From the NCBI RefSeq assembly GCF_021568795.1, contig NZ_JAKGUE010000013.1:1-64000 (forward strand): a DNA stretch of 64,000 bases. The letters run 5' to 3'. The stretch's first letter is position 1. Every line of letters starts with the position of its first letter. The position numbers were made by a program, and so were the translations under genes. The stretch is from Dethiosulfovibrio faecalis. GTDB lineage: Bacteria; Synergistota; Synergistia; Synergistales; Dethiosulfovibrionaceae. Below the pieces are notes generated by a model, which saw nothing but the letters and a program-made list of their open reading frames with translations, was not told the DNA's origin and did not search any database. Shown piece after piece: positions 7,319 through 15,358 of this stretch.

Positions 7319-8128
7319 ATGCTTAAAGAAGGGGGCAGGACCTTTCTTGGATTGGATGGCTCTCAGATCAGGAAAGCGTCGATCTGTCTATCCCCTTTGG
7401 TTGGGGGTGTCTTTTTATGGATATTTACCTTGAGGCGGAAGGTGGCCGGTCAGACAGAGGCCCTTACGGCCCAGTTGGACCGGAGCGAAAGGGCGGAGAG
7501 GGAGGTCATACGGCTCAACTCCGAGCTCCGAAGAACCCAGAGAGAGATAGCCTTCACCCTGGGCGAGGTGATAGAAAACAGGTCTAAGGAAACGGCCAAT
7601 CACGTTCGCAGGGTGGCCGCCATGGCCGAATCCCTTGCTTTGATGAGAGGTCTTACCGTGGAAGAGTCCAGAAGGATTGCCTTGGCTTCCTCCATGCACG
7701 ATATCGGAAAGATAGGCATACCCGATAGGATTTTATCGAAACCCGGTCCTCTCTCGGAAGAGGAATTCGAGCTCATGAAGGGGCATACCGTGCTGGGATA
7801 CGAGATATTGTCTCGTACAGGAGGCCCCCTATTCGGGATAGCGGCTCGGATAGCCCACGAACATCACGAGAGGTGGGACGGTAAGGGCTATCCCAAGGGA
7901 ATATCGGGAGAGGATATTTCGATGGAGGCCAGGATCGTGGCGATAGTAGACGTTTTCGACGCTCTATCTCATAAACGGGTTTACAAGGAAGCCTGGCCGA
8001 TTCAGAGGATACTGGACCTGATATCGGAGGAGAGGGGGTCTCATTTCGACCCGTCCTTGACGGATCTCTTTCTGTCGAATTTCTCCGTGTTCTCCGAGAT
8101 ATGCGATTCCATGCCGGATAGGACATGA
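7319..8128 (+). CDS. HD-GYP domain protein with apparently deleted sensor region
   Basis: A membrane protein with a C-terminal HD-GYP phosphodiesterase, the class that hydrolyses cyclic-di-GMP. From the ATG at 7319 it has one membrane segment (about 21-36), a coiled coil (about 45-85) and the HD-GYP domain with HDIGKIGIPD and HHERWDGKGYP, so catalytic residues look intact. The reading frame stays open upstream to the DUF4198 stop and encodes a signal-peptide-like stretch (7229-7300, ending SSSSAEA), but no ATG, GTG or TTG lies there. Relatives usually have a periplasmic binding domain between the signal peptide and this membrane segment, so that domain appears to have been lost. The start is therefore uncertain: ATG 7319 has no good ribosome site, and CTG 7229 is the alternative. 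Confidence 0.75.
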   Translation: MLKEGGRTFLGLDGSQIRKASICLSPLVGGVFLWIFTLRRKVAGQTEALTAQLDRSERAEREVIRLNSELRRTQREIAFTLGEVIENRSKETANHVRRVAAMAESLALMRGLTVEESRRIALASSMHDIGKIGIPDRILSKPGPLSEEEFELMKGHTVLGYEILSRTGGPLFGIAARIAHEHHERWDGKGYPKGISGEDISMEARIVAIVDVFDALSHKRVYKEAWPIQRILDLISEERGSHFDPSLTDLFLSNFSVFSEICDSMPDRT

Positions 8129-8141
8129 ACATCACGGAATA

Positions 8142-8177
8142 AAAGGGCAGCCCGGTTATAGTGCCGAGCTGCCCTTT
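8142..8177. terminator. Bidirectional terminator between HD-GYP and DUF2023 genes
   Basis: A 10-bp perfect stem AAAGGGCAGC/GCTGCCCTTT (8142-8151, 8168-8177) between convergent genes; the flanking A and T runs allow it to work in both directions. Confidence 0.75.
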
Positions 8178-8511
8178 AGCCTATAAGTTCCTCTCTGTCA
8201 GGTCTCTTTTTAAGGTATCTGGCACATTGTTTCATCCTGTCGTATCCTAGCATTATTCCGAGGATAAAATCCTGTTCGTCCGTAAGCTTGGATAGATCGG
8301 TCGTTCCGAAACGGCTGACCACGGCGATGCAGTCGGGATGTCCGAAAAACACGTTTATCCTGCCGTTGCCTATGGGGTGTATGACGTAGGGTATCCCGTG
8401 ATGGCTCAGTTTATGTTCGATCTGTCCTTTTTCTGAGATCGGAGCGGTGTGAAGTATCAGGTTTCTGAGTCCCTTCCAGTATTCGTAAACGTGATGACAG
8501 AAGATCTCCAT
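8176..8511 (-). CDS. DUF2023 family protein
   Basis: A 111-residue cytoplasmic protein matching the DUF2023 pattern: opening MEIFCHHVYEYWKGLRNLILHT, a middle reading GIPYVIHPIGNGRINVFFG, and a short helical C terminus with MLGYDRMKQCARYLKKR. The start at 8511 is set by GGAGGCG about 8 bases upstream; the frame is open further but without a comparable site. The family has no established activity; members are often found near flavodoxin or iron genes, and this one lies just beyond the feo operon and flavodoxin. Its promoter region carries a box resembling those at feo and flavodoxin, which supports an iron-related role by inference. Confidence 0.8.
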   Translation of the reverse strand: MEIFCHHVYEYWKGLRNLILHTAPISEKGQIEHKLSHHGIPYVIHPIGNGRINVFFGHPDCIAVVSRFGTTDLSKLTDEQDFILGIMLGYDRMKQCARYLKKRPDREELIG

Positions 8512-8541
8512 ATAAAACGCCTCCATGGGATAAATAGGAGG

Positions 8542-8673
8542 AGCCCGGGGGGAACCGGGCTCCAGCATTGAGAGGGGGAATTTGACATCATGTCAGGAAA
8601 GAACGGAAGGGGAGTTCGTTCTTTCTAACTTCCTGACTGGCCATAGGATACATCCGTTTGTTCGTCTTGTCAA
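8542..8673 (-). promoter_or_regulatory. DUF2023 promoter and structured leader
   Basis: On the minus strand a -35 TTGACA (8668-8673), 17-base spacer and -10 TATCCT (8645-8650) precede a leader of about 125 bases. Within it GTTAGAAAGAACGAAC (8614-8629) has the same 5-6-5 layout as the feo operator with one half-site mismatch. The leader can form a stem of 14 pairs with a 7-base bulge (about 8592-8637) and a perfect 9-bp GGAGCCCGG/CCGGGCTCC hairpin (8542-8566) just before the ribosome site. Confidence 0.55.
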
Positions 8674-8697
8674 ACACTTTTTCTCGTTTCCGGCATT

Positions 8698-8732
8698 AAA
8701 AAAGGAACCCGTTTTTCGGGTTCCTCGTATAG
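8698..8732 (-). terminator. Terminator of the coiled-coil gene
   Basis: Stem AGGAACCCG/CGGGTTCCT (8703-8711, 8717-8725) with the A run on its left becoming a T run on the minus strand; it follows the stop of the leftward gene at 8742. Confidence 0.8.
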
Positions 8733-8741
8733 GTGTCTTCT

Positions 8742-9068
8742 CTATGGGGTGGTGGAGGTCATCCTTTTCCACTTGGACTCCCTTTCCATTCGCCTCTCCG
8801 CAAAGAACTTCTGTCTCTGCCGTTTTATCTCCAGATCCTCTTCCGCCAGTTCTTTCCTCTTCTCCCTGGCTTTGTCCGATTTCTTCTTGAGGTCTTTCAT
8901 CTCGTAGAAGGCCTTGCGCCTTTCCTGTCCCTCCTTGACCGTCTTGTGGTGTATGTCGATCATGTCGATACTGGCTTTATGGACGTTCTTTTTCGCTTTT
9001 TTCAATTCCTCGAGAAGCTCTTCATCGGTCTGTGGAACTTTTACGGGTGGATTTTGGTCTACTCGCAT
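8742..9068 (-). CDS. Small charged coiled-coil protein, unknown function
   Basis: A 108-residue protein made almost entirely of charged helix (KKAKKN, KDLKKKSDKAREKRKELAEE), with heptad-like spacing from about residue 15 to 100 and no membrane segment or Cys. The gene has a ribosome site (GGAGGG before the ATG at 9068) and its own terminator, so it is probably real. It lies about 70 bases downstream of the metal-efflux permease in the same direction and could share its transcript. I do not recognise the family. Confidence 0.6.
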   Translation of the reverse strand: MRVDQNPPVKVPQTDEELLEELKKAKKNVHKASIDMIDIHHKTVKEGQERRKAFYEMKDLKKKSDKAREKRKELAEEDLEIKRQRQKFFAERRMERESKWKRMTSTTP

Positions 9069-9137
9069 GGGCCTCCCTCCTCGAAAGGTTATCTATGCTA
9101 TCTATATATATGTTATCGGATTTTTTCCCTTTGTCCA

Positions 9138-10232
9138 TCAGCCTCTTTTCGGAAAAAAACGAAATAGCCGAGGGATCCGTCTTGATCCCTTGGATACGAT
9201 CCACAGGGTTATCAAAAGGACGGAGGATCCCCAGCTTATCCACGGAGAGAGAATCTTCTCGGTCTGACCCAGAGTGGCCTGGGCTGAGGTACCTAAAAAC
9301 CCGTACAGGCCGTCGAGAGCCAGGCCGGAGACCACGGATACCACCGCTATCGATCCCAGGTATATGAGGAGTCTTTTCGTTCCCAGGATTTTCTGCAGTA
9401 CCGGGATGGCCGATACGTTGGTGGCCGGTCCCGCCATGAGAAATACGAGAGCGGCTCCGGGAGACACGCCCTTGAGTATCAAGGCCGCCGCCAGAGGGGT
9501 GGAAGAGGTGGCGCAGATATACATCGGTATGCCCGCTATCAGCATGATCAACATGGATCCTATACCGCCTCCCAGGGCCCCCTCGAGGAAGGTCTGAGGT
9601 ACGGCGACGGCTATTATTCCCGATAGGGCTATTCCCAGGAAAAAGGCGCCGGCCAGATCTCCCCATATGTCGAAAACGGCGAACTTCAGCCCGTCTCTGA
9701 ACTTATCGCGGATCGAACGGTGCTTACTGTCTCGAATATGTCCGTGGTCGTGTCCATGGTGGTCGTGGCATGAGTTACAGGCGACGTCCAGCCTCTCTTT
9801 CGCTTTTTTATCCTCCTCTTCTCCTCCGAAAAATACGGATAGAATTCCTGCGGTAAAAGCCGATATGAACGCCACTATCGGACGGGCCACCGTCATGATG
9901 GGATCCAGAAGGGCGTAGCTCATGGCTATGGAGTCCACCCCGGATTCCGGCGTCGAGATCAGAAAGGCGGTGGTCGCACTCGCCGATGCTCCCTGTTTTC
10001 TCAGTCCCGCCGCCGCCGGGATCACCCCGCAGGAACACAGGGGCAGGGGAATTCCCGCCAAGGAGGCCCTCACCACGGGGGCTACGCCACGTCCTCCCAG
10101 AAAACGGTTGACCCAGCCGGGATCTATGAAGGCTTTCAGAAATCCGCTGAGCATGATCCCGATCAACATATAGGGGGCTGCATCGAGAAACATATGTCCC
10201 GCTTCCTTGACGATTTCCACCGCAAAATTCAT
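9138..10232 (-). CDS. SO_0444-type Cu/Zn efflux permease (DUF318/ArsP-like)
   Basis: A 364-residue polytopic permease of the SO_0444/ArsP group. Two homologous membrane blocks are visible: the first carries PLPLCSCGVIPAA, with the paired Cys typical of the family, and the second GIPMYICATSSTPLAAALI. Between them is a cytoplasmic His/Cys-rich loop (CNSCHDHHGHDHGH, about 150-165) well suited to bind Zn or Cu. The start ATG at 10232 overlaps the stop of an ArsR-type regulator, so regulator and pump form one operon. Family knowledge supports metal efflux; zinc is favoured by the regulator type. Confidence 0.85.
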   Translation of the reverse strand: MNFAVEIVKEAGHMFLDAAPYMLIGIMLSGFLKAFIDPGWVNRFLGGRGVAPVVRASLAGIPLPLCSCGVIPAAAGLRKQGASASATTAFLISTPESGVDSIAMSYALLDPIMTVARPIVAFISAFTAGILSVFFGGEEEDKKAKERLDVACNSCHDHHGHDHGHIRDSKHRSIRDKFRDGLKFAVFDIWGDLAGAFFLGIALSGIIAVAVPQTFLEGALGGGIGSMLIMLIAGIPMYICATSSTPLAAALILKGVSPGAALVFLMAGPATNVSAIPVLQKILGTKRLLIYLGSIAVVSVVSGLALDGLYGFLGTSAQATLGQTEKILSPWISWGSSVLLITLWIVSKGSRRIPRLFRFFPKRG

Positions 10233-10537
10233 CTTTCCTCTTCCTTTCCTCTATGTTCCTGGTGCTCCAGTCCTATGGTCAAGATCAGATATACGTGATG
10301 ATCGTCGAGAGAGTAGAATAGTTTCTGTCCTTCTCGTCTTCTCTTGACTAGCTTGAGCTGTCTGAGGCTTCTGAGGTGATGGGATGTCGACGAATCGCTT
10401 ATGCCCAAAGAGGAGGATATCTCGGAGACGCATTTCTCCGTCTCCATCATTTCGAGCGCTATCCCCAGTCTCGTAGGATCTCCCAGAGCCTTGAACATGG
10501 CTGATAATTCCTCCAAAAAAGGTCTGTCCTTTTCCAA
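10229..10537 (-). CDS. ArsR/SmtB-family metal-responsive repressor
   Basis: A winged-helix repressor of about 102 residues. It has MFKALGDPTRLGIALEM, the recognition region SEISSSLGISDSSTSHHLRSLRQLKLV and the wing RREGQKLFYSL. The C-terminal helix keeps the SmtB/CzrA alpha-5 pattern Asp-x-His-(x10)-His-x-x-His (DDHH...EHQEH), a Zn/Co site. The frame is open to a TTG at 10576, but that codon lies inside the operator. TTG at 10537, about 9 bases after GGGAG, is the better start. Metal binding would release the operator and turn on the efflux permease. Confidence 0.85.
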   Translation of the reverse strand: MEKDRPFLEELSAMFKALGDPTRLGIALEMMETEKCVSEISSSLGISDSSTSHHLRSLRQLKLVKRRREGQKLFYSLDDHHVYLILTIGLEHQEHRGKEEER

Positions 10538-10556
10538 GTCGAACTCACTCCCTTCG

Positions 10557-10580
10557 ATATATGAGCATATATTCAAATAT
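10557..10580. promoter_or_regulatory. ArsR/SmtB-type operator
   Basis: A 24-bp inverted repeat in which 18 of 24 positions are symmetric; the core reads TGAGCATATATTCA. It fits the SmtB/CzrA consensus of TGA and TCA half-sites in AT-rich sequence. It lies between the repressor-permease operon and the divergent YibE/F gene and could control both. Confidence 0.7.
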
Positions 10581-10662
10581 ACGTTTAGTCAAGTATCCCT
10601 TGCGGTTTCAGACGGAAACTGATATACAAACATCCGTGGTTCGAGGAAGGGAGAGGAAAAAC

Positions 10663-11802
10663 ATGTCCCGAAAAAAAGCTTTTCGGATGACCTTCGTAAC
10701 CTTTTGCATAGCCATCGTGTCCTGGTTTTTCGGCTTGGCGGCGGGGAAAGTAGTGGTGGATTCCTGGGATCTGGAGGATTGCTGGATAGTGGAGATAGAG
10801 ACGTTCCGGCAGGTTCAGGAGGATCCGTCGGAAAAAATGAGCGAGGACGACGGATGGAAAAGCCTTCGCTTCGACGTCTTGGCTACATTTCTCACAGGAG
10901 ATATGGAAGGAAGAAGCGGCAAGGTCACGGTGGAACAGCTGGAGGGTAGCTATCTGAAGATGGTTCCCGGAAGGAAGTATATCCTTATGGCAGACCGTTT
11001 TCCCGACGGAGTGGTCCAATATTCCGTCAGCGACAGGTTTAGGCTTCCCTGGGTGGTGTCCTTTATCGTCTTCTCAGTTTCATCCGTGTGTTTTTTCGCA
11101 GGATGGGCCGGGGTTAGGGCCCTGATAGGGCTGGGACTTTCTCTGGTGGTGTTGTTGAAGGGGTTCGTGCCAGCTATACTTTCCGGTTTCGATCCGGTGT
11201 TTTCCGCCATAGTCGCGGTGGCGTCAGTTTCGGTGGTCACCGTATTTCTAGTCGTTCGTAGACCGGCCTACAGGCCGATAGCCTTTTTAGGCGCCATAGG
11301 CGGAGCCTGTGCGGCCTGGGCTCTCGGGGCCTCGGCGAACTGGCTCTGGCAGATCACAGGCCTCGGAGGCGAGGGGGCGGCTCTCTTCGCCAGTTCCTTC
11401 CCCGGATACGATATGAGAGGGATCTTTCTGGCTTCGGTGATAATAGGGGCCATCGGGGCTGTCTTGGACGTAGCCATATCTGTTACATCCTCCATGGCGG
11501 AGCTCGTGGATTACGATCCGGCAATTCCGATGCCGAGACTCTGGCTTTCCGGGATAAGCGTGGGGCGAGAGATATTGGGAAGCATGATCAACACCTTGAT
11601 CCTGGCCTATTTCGGCAGTTCCCTGATAATGACCCTTTTGATGGTGACGTCCGGGATAGATCTGAACTTTCTTTTTAACGATCCTATGGTCGCCCAGGAA
11701 CTGATCCAAAGCCTTGCAGGAACCATGGGGCTTCTGTTGACCGTGCCTTTGACCGCTACAGTAGCGGTCTGGTGGATATCTCTGAGAAGAAAGACGAGGT
11801 AA
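10663..11802 (+). CDS. YibE/F-like membrane protein
   Basis: A 379-residue protein of the YibE/F family. An N-terminal membrane segment (about 8-28) is followed by an extracytoplasmic domain of about 110 residues, then about seven membrane segments from residue 125 on, with the family signature GAIGAVLDVAISVTSSM and ELVDYDPA. The ATG at 10663 follows a purine-rich ribosome site (GGAAGGGAGAGG). Function of the family is not established; a transport role is often proposed. It is transcribed away from the ArsR/efflux operon across a shared operator, which suggests but does not prove metal-linked expression. Confidence 0.8.
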   Translation: MSRKKAFRMTFVTFCIAIVSWFFGLAAGKVVVDSWDLEDCWIVEIETFRQVQEDPSEKMSEDDGWKSLRFDVLATFLTGDMEGRSGKVTVEQLEGSYLKMVPGRKYILMADRFPDGVVQYSVSDRFRLPWVVSFIVFSVSSVCFFAGWAGVRALIGLGLSLVVLLKGFVPAILSGFDPVFSAIVAVASVSVVTVFLVVRRPAYRPIAFLGAIGGACAAWALGASANWLWQITGLGGEGAALFASSFPGYDMRGIFLASVIIGAIGAVLDVAISVTSSMAELVDYDPAIPMPRLWLSGISVGREILGSMINTLILAYFGSSLIMTLLMVTSGIDLNFLFNDPMVAQELIQSLAGTMGLLLTVPLTATVAVWWISLRRKTR

Positions 11803-11808
11803 AGTCGT

Positions 11809-12840
11809 CTATCGTCCTGTTACTTCCTCTATTTCCTTTTTTATCGTCTCGTATATCCTCTGTGCCAATTGCTTGTCGTTGGAGTTCTCCAGGTAGAGCC
11901 TTGATCCGCAGTTCTCGAACGCACTGCGGAAGACGTCTCTCTGTTCTTTCGAGAGAGAGACGTAACGTTGTCCTTTTTCCATGGAGCTCACTATCTTATC
12001 CAGTTTTTTCCGGTTCTGCTCTCTCTGGATTTTCAGGGCTAGCGGTCGCAACTCCTCTATGGAGTCGGAAACGATATCCCTGACTTCCTGTGGAAGACCT
12101 TTCCACATCTTAAGGTTGACCATGGTCTGCATAACGTAGATCTTGTGCTTGGACCTTACGTAATGGCTTTGAAAGTCCATAAACCCCATCTCCTCCACGA
12201 CGTAGGGAGGGTTTTCCTGTGCCTCTACGTGGCCGAGGTGGAGAGAACTGTAGACATCCATGAACGGAACTATCCTGGGTTTAGCTCCCAATGTCTCGTA
12301 GCATTTACCTATTATGCTCGATGGCATCGTCCTTATCTTCAGCCCTCTGAAGTCTTCTGGAGAGGTCAAGTTCCTGTTGGAGGTCCAGTCCATGGCTCCC
12401 TCGTTCCAGTAGGCCAGAACCGTGATTCCCTGTCTTTCATAGGCCGACGTAAGATATTCGTTCAGAGCCACGCTTTGGGAGAGAATCCTCTCGTTTTCGT
12501 CGTCGTCGTCGCTGAAAAAAAAGGGTATGGAGAATATCTGGTTTTCAGGGACCCTCGCTCCCACCTGTCCCGCCCCGTCCAGAAGGAAGTCGACCGATCC
12601 CTGACGGCAGAGTTCGTAGATTTCCTGCGGGGTTCCAAGAGTTCCCAGCGGGAATACGGATAGCTCTATCGCTCCTTTGGATTTTTCGTTCAAAAGCCTG
12701 GCGAACTCTCTGGCGTAGAGGTCGCAGACACTGCCCTCTACCTCCTCCTCGGCGAGTCGCCAGCGGTAGATATTGCCACAGGCTTCTGTCGCTGTAAGTG
12801 CGATAAAAACTAAGAGGATGCTTAGAATTCTACTTTTCAC
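11809..12840 (-). CDS. DctP-type TRAP transporter substrate-binding protein
   Basis: A 343-residue exported protein of the TRAP DctP family, the periplasmic receptor for organic acids. A signal peptide (about 1-20) precedes the ligand domain. The conserved Arg that binds the substrate carboxylate is in LKIRTMPS, followed by the typical GHVEAQENPPY segment (family GxVxGQENP). Start is GTG at 12840 behind a GGGGTGAG ribosome site. No DctQ or DctM membrane subunit lies nearby, so it is an orphan receptor; it might serve a distant permease or act in sensing with the neighbouring chemoreceptor. It ends seven bases from the convergent YibE/F gene. Confidence 0.88.
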   Translation of the reverse strand: MKSRILSILLVFIALTATEACGNIYRWRLAEEEVEGSVCDLYAREFARLLNEKSKGAIELSVFPLGTLGTPQEIYELCRQGSVDFLLDGAGQVGARVPENQIFSIPFFFSDDDDENERILSQSVALNEYLTSAYERQGITVLAYWNEGAMDWTSNRNLTSPEDFRGLKIRTMPSSIIGKCYETLGAKPRIVPFMDVYSSLHLGHVEAQENPPYVVEEMGFMDFQSHYVRSKHKIYVMQTMVNLKMWKGLPQEVRDIVSDSIEELRPLALKIQREQNRKKLDKIVSSMEKGQRYVSLSKEQRDVFRSAFENCGSRLYLENSNDKQLAQRIYETIKKEIEEVTGR

Positions 12841-12872
12841 GTTGTCTCACCCCTTCCCCTAGCTGTATTTTC

Positions 12873-12901
12873 ACTATAGGCAAAAGAGACGGGGTTAGCA
12901 A
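12873..12901 (-). promoter_or_regulatory. Promoter of the DctP-type gene
   Basis: On the minus strand -35 TTGCTA (12896-12901), 17-base spacer and -10 TATAGT (12873-12878), about 33 bases upstream of the GTG start. Confidence 0.5.
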
Positions 12902-12910
12902 GGTTCCGCC

Positions 12911-13060
12911 TCAGACCGCAGAAGCTAAAAAATCTAGTTCTTCCCCATTATCTCCTATCTTGATGTGTTCCCTTAAACGCCTCCAAAAAATCACGTCGTA
13001 GTAGTAGTGTTTTTTAAAGATGCCCTCTTGGATTTTATCTGTCAGGTTCTTTAGGTTCAT
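12911..13060 (-). CDS. Possible 49-residue protein or gene remnant
   Basis: In the 328-base gap between the DctP gene and the chemoreceptor an ATG-initiated frame on the minus strand encodes 49 residues, with a protein-like segment (GIFKKHYYYDVIFWRRLREH). No ribosome site precedes it and an in-frame stop lies two codons upstream. The stretch is more AT-rich than its neighbours. It may be the tail of a decayed gene. I do not recognise it. Confidence 0.25.
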   Translation of the reverse strand: MNLKNLTDKIQEGIFKKHYYYDVIFWRRLREHIKIGDNGEELDFLASAV

Positions 13061-13089
13061 GTTTTATTATGGAATAGCCATAAGACGTG

Positions 13090-13118
13090 TTGATTCATAG
13101 ATCCAAAGAATGTATTCT
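13090..13118 (+). promoter_or_regulatory. Promoter of the chemoreceptor gene
   Basis: -35 TTGATT (13090-13095), 17-base spacer, -10 TATTCT (13113-13118), about 50 bases before the ATG at 13169. Confidence 0.5.
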
Positions 13119-13168
13119 GTAGTTGAATGTTCAGGATATCATCGATCTTTTCAAAGGAGGCGGGGTTT

Positions 13169-15241
13169 ATGACTATTCGAGCTAGACTTTGGCTTATGGC
13201 TTTTGCTATAGCTGTCTTGATCGTCGCCATCAGTGTCGTCGGTTTTGTGAGGAGTTCCAACGTTATGGAGAGACAACTCAACGAAGTTGGGACCGAAACT
13301 GCCCAGACGGTGGCCCACGGAAGTGCTCTCTATTTCGAGAGGTTAGAGATGGTCCTCGAGAACATCAAAGAGGCGGTGGACCATCTTAGGGAGGCTGGCC
13401 TGGGGGATACTACAGAGAAGCTCATACCTTACATGGAACACTACACCGAGATAAACAAACAAAGGGGCATACAGGACGTGTACATGGCCTTCGAGGATCG
13501 GTCCTTTGCCGACGGGACCGGGTGGGTCCCACCAGCCGACTACGACCCTAAGGTGAGGGCTTGGTATAGAAGTGCCGCCGACAATCCAGATGGAGCCGTG
13601 GTCGTCACAGATCCATATCTTGACGGCATAACGGGCAAGATGATCATAAGCTTGGCTGTGGCCTATAAGGAGAAGGGCAAGTTGCTTGGAGTAGTCGGTC
13701 TTGACGTGGAAACATCTTCTCTTATGAAGTTTGTGGTTAGCCAAAAGATCCTTGGGAAGGGTTTTGGGATGTTGTTGGACCGTTCCGGCAACGTAATAGC
13801 GGCTCCCTACGAAGACTGGGTTATGAAGGAGAACATGCTTACAAAATCCTCTATCGTCACCGATGACATGGTGGCTATAGGAAAGGATATAGTCGAGGGA
13901 AAGACCGGCATGGCCGATTACGTCTCACCTGTTGACGGAGCCATGAAGAGGCTTTTCTTCGCTCCCACTGGAAAAGGGCTGTATCTTGTTCTGGAATATC
14001 CCGTGTCTGAAATCCGAGCTGCTGTGGCGTCCCTAACCTCCTGGCAGGTTGGCATAGGGGCTATGGGGCTGATAATCTCTCTGTTTATCGTCTTCTCCAT
14101 TTCAAGAGGTATTCAAAAATCCCTCGTAAAACTTTTGGATACTACATCCAGGGCTGGGGGCGGCGATCTGCTTGCTAGGTATGACGGCAAGGGTAGAGAT
14201 GAGCTGGATCAGATAGGTTCGTCCATAAACGACATGATCCAAGGGTTGCTTTCCCTGGTCAAGTCCGCCGATGGGGTTGCCAAGAGCTCCATGGCCAGAG
14301 CAGAGGCTCTTGCCGCGCTGTCGGAGGAAACAGTTGCCTCCATGGAGGAGATCAGAAGCTCTATGGACGAGATGCTGACCCAGTTTGAGAGCAACGCATC
14401 AGCCCTTCAGCAGGCCAATGCAGGCATAGAGGAGATTTCGGGAGCCTCTAACTCCGCTGCTACCGCGGCCTCCGGCGGAGCGGAAGGAGCCTTTAAGACC
14501 AAAGAGATGACCGACACCGTGTCCAAGGAGATGGAGTCAGTCCTTAGAGAGATCCTCCACGTGGAGGATATAGCCAGCGAGAATGTCGATAAGGCGGCAC
14601 AACTAGAGGAGACGGTAAAACAAATAACCGGTTTTGTGTCCTCCATCACCACCATCGCCGACCAGACCAACCTGCTGGCTCTGAACGCCGCCATAGAGGC
14701 TGCCAGGGCAGGAGAGCACGGCAGGGGATTTGCCGTGGTTGCCGAAGAGGTTAGGAAGCTGGCGGAGGAGTCCGCCAAAGCCGCTTCCCGTATAGAGAAT
14801 CTTATTGCCAACTTGAGGGATCACTCGGCAAAGTCTGTGGGATCATCTAAAAACGCCGTCGATACCCTGAAGGGGACTGGTGCGAGGACGGAAAGCGTAC
14901 AGGAGAGACTGAAACAGAGCGTCATGGAGATAGCTAAAGTCAGCGACGCAATGCAGAGTTTGGCTGCGGTGGCTCAGGAACAGGCTGCCTCCAGTGGTGA
15001 AATGTCCTCTGCCGTCGGATCGGTGGCCAAGGGAACCACAGCCCTGGCGGCAATGGTGGACAGGGTGAGACAGGCCACCGACGAGACTGCCGGTGCCTCC
15101 GAATCCATAGCGACCCAGGCCCAGGAGTTGTCGGAGATGGCTAGATCCCTCCAGGATCAGATGGAGAAGTTCTCGACAGAGGAAAGGGGCCCTTATGAGA
15201 TAGAGGGGCCAAGAGCTAAAAGCCTTCCTCCCAAATCGTAG
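13169..15241 (+). CDS. Methyl-accepting chemotaxis protein with dCache domain
   Basis: A 690-residue chemoreceptor. It has a first membrane segment (about 7-28), a periplasmic double-Cache domain (about 35-275), a second membrane segment (about 285-305), a HAMP region, and a cytoplasmic signalling coiled coil with the hairpin tip core [20 protein letters not shown]. In the distal Cache module VRAWYRSA and VTDPYLDG place Arg, Trp, Tyr and Asp as in the amino-acid-binding dCache motif, so the ligand is probably an amino acid. The ATG at 13169 is chosen because AAAGGAGG lies 8 bases upstream. No CheR-binding pentapeptide is seen at the C terminus. It fits an amino-acid-fermenting lifestyle. Confidence 0.93.
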   Translation: MTIRARLWLMAFAIAVLIVAISVVGFVRSSNVMERQLNEVGTETAQTVAHGSALYFERLEMVLENIKEAVDHLREAGLGDTTEKLIPYMEHYTEINKQRGIQDVYMAFEDRSFADGTGWVPPADYDPKVRAWYRSAADNPDGAVVVTDPYLDGITGKMIISLAVAYKEKGKLLGVVGLDVETSSLMKFVVSQKILGKGFGMLLDRSGNVIAAPYEDWVMKENMLTKSSIVTDDMVAIGKDIVEGKTGMADYVSPVDGAMKRLFFAPTGKGLYLVLEYPVSEIRAAVASLTSWQVGIGAMGLIISLFIVFSISRGIQKSLVKLLDTTSRAGGGDLLARYDGKGRDELDQIGSSINDMIQGLLSLVKSADGVAKSSMARAEALAALSEETVASMEEIRSSMDEMLTQFESNASALQQANAGIEEISGASNSAATAASGGAEGAFKTKEMTDTVSKEMESVLREILHVEDIASENVDKAAQLEETVKQITGFVSSITTIADQTNLLALNAAIEAARAGEHGRGFAVVAEEVRKLAEESAKAASRIENLIANLRDHSAKSVGSSKNAVDTLKGTGARTESVQERLKQSVMEIAKVSDAMQSLAAVAQEQAASSGEMSSAVGSVAKGTTALAAMVDRVRQATDETAGASESIATQAQELSEMARSLQDQMEKFSTEERGPYEIEGPRAKSLPPKS

Positions 15242-15301
15242 CGGTAGCAGGTCGTAAAGGTGTCGCTAGGCGGCCTTTGCGAGATGATAGCCAATAACAA
15301 G

Positions 15302-15336
15302 AAGGGCTATTGGAGACTCTCCAATAGCCCTTTTCT
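15302..15336. terminator. Bidirectional terminator between chemoreceptor and fhs
   Basis: A perfect 14-bp stem (15302-15315 with 15319-15332) and 3-base loop flanked by A and T runs, between convergent genes. Confidence 0.85.
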
Positions 15337-15358
15337 TAAATGCGGTTTTCTGCCTAAT

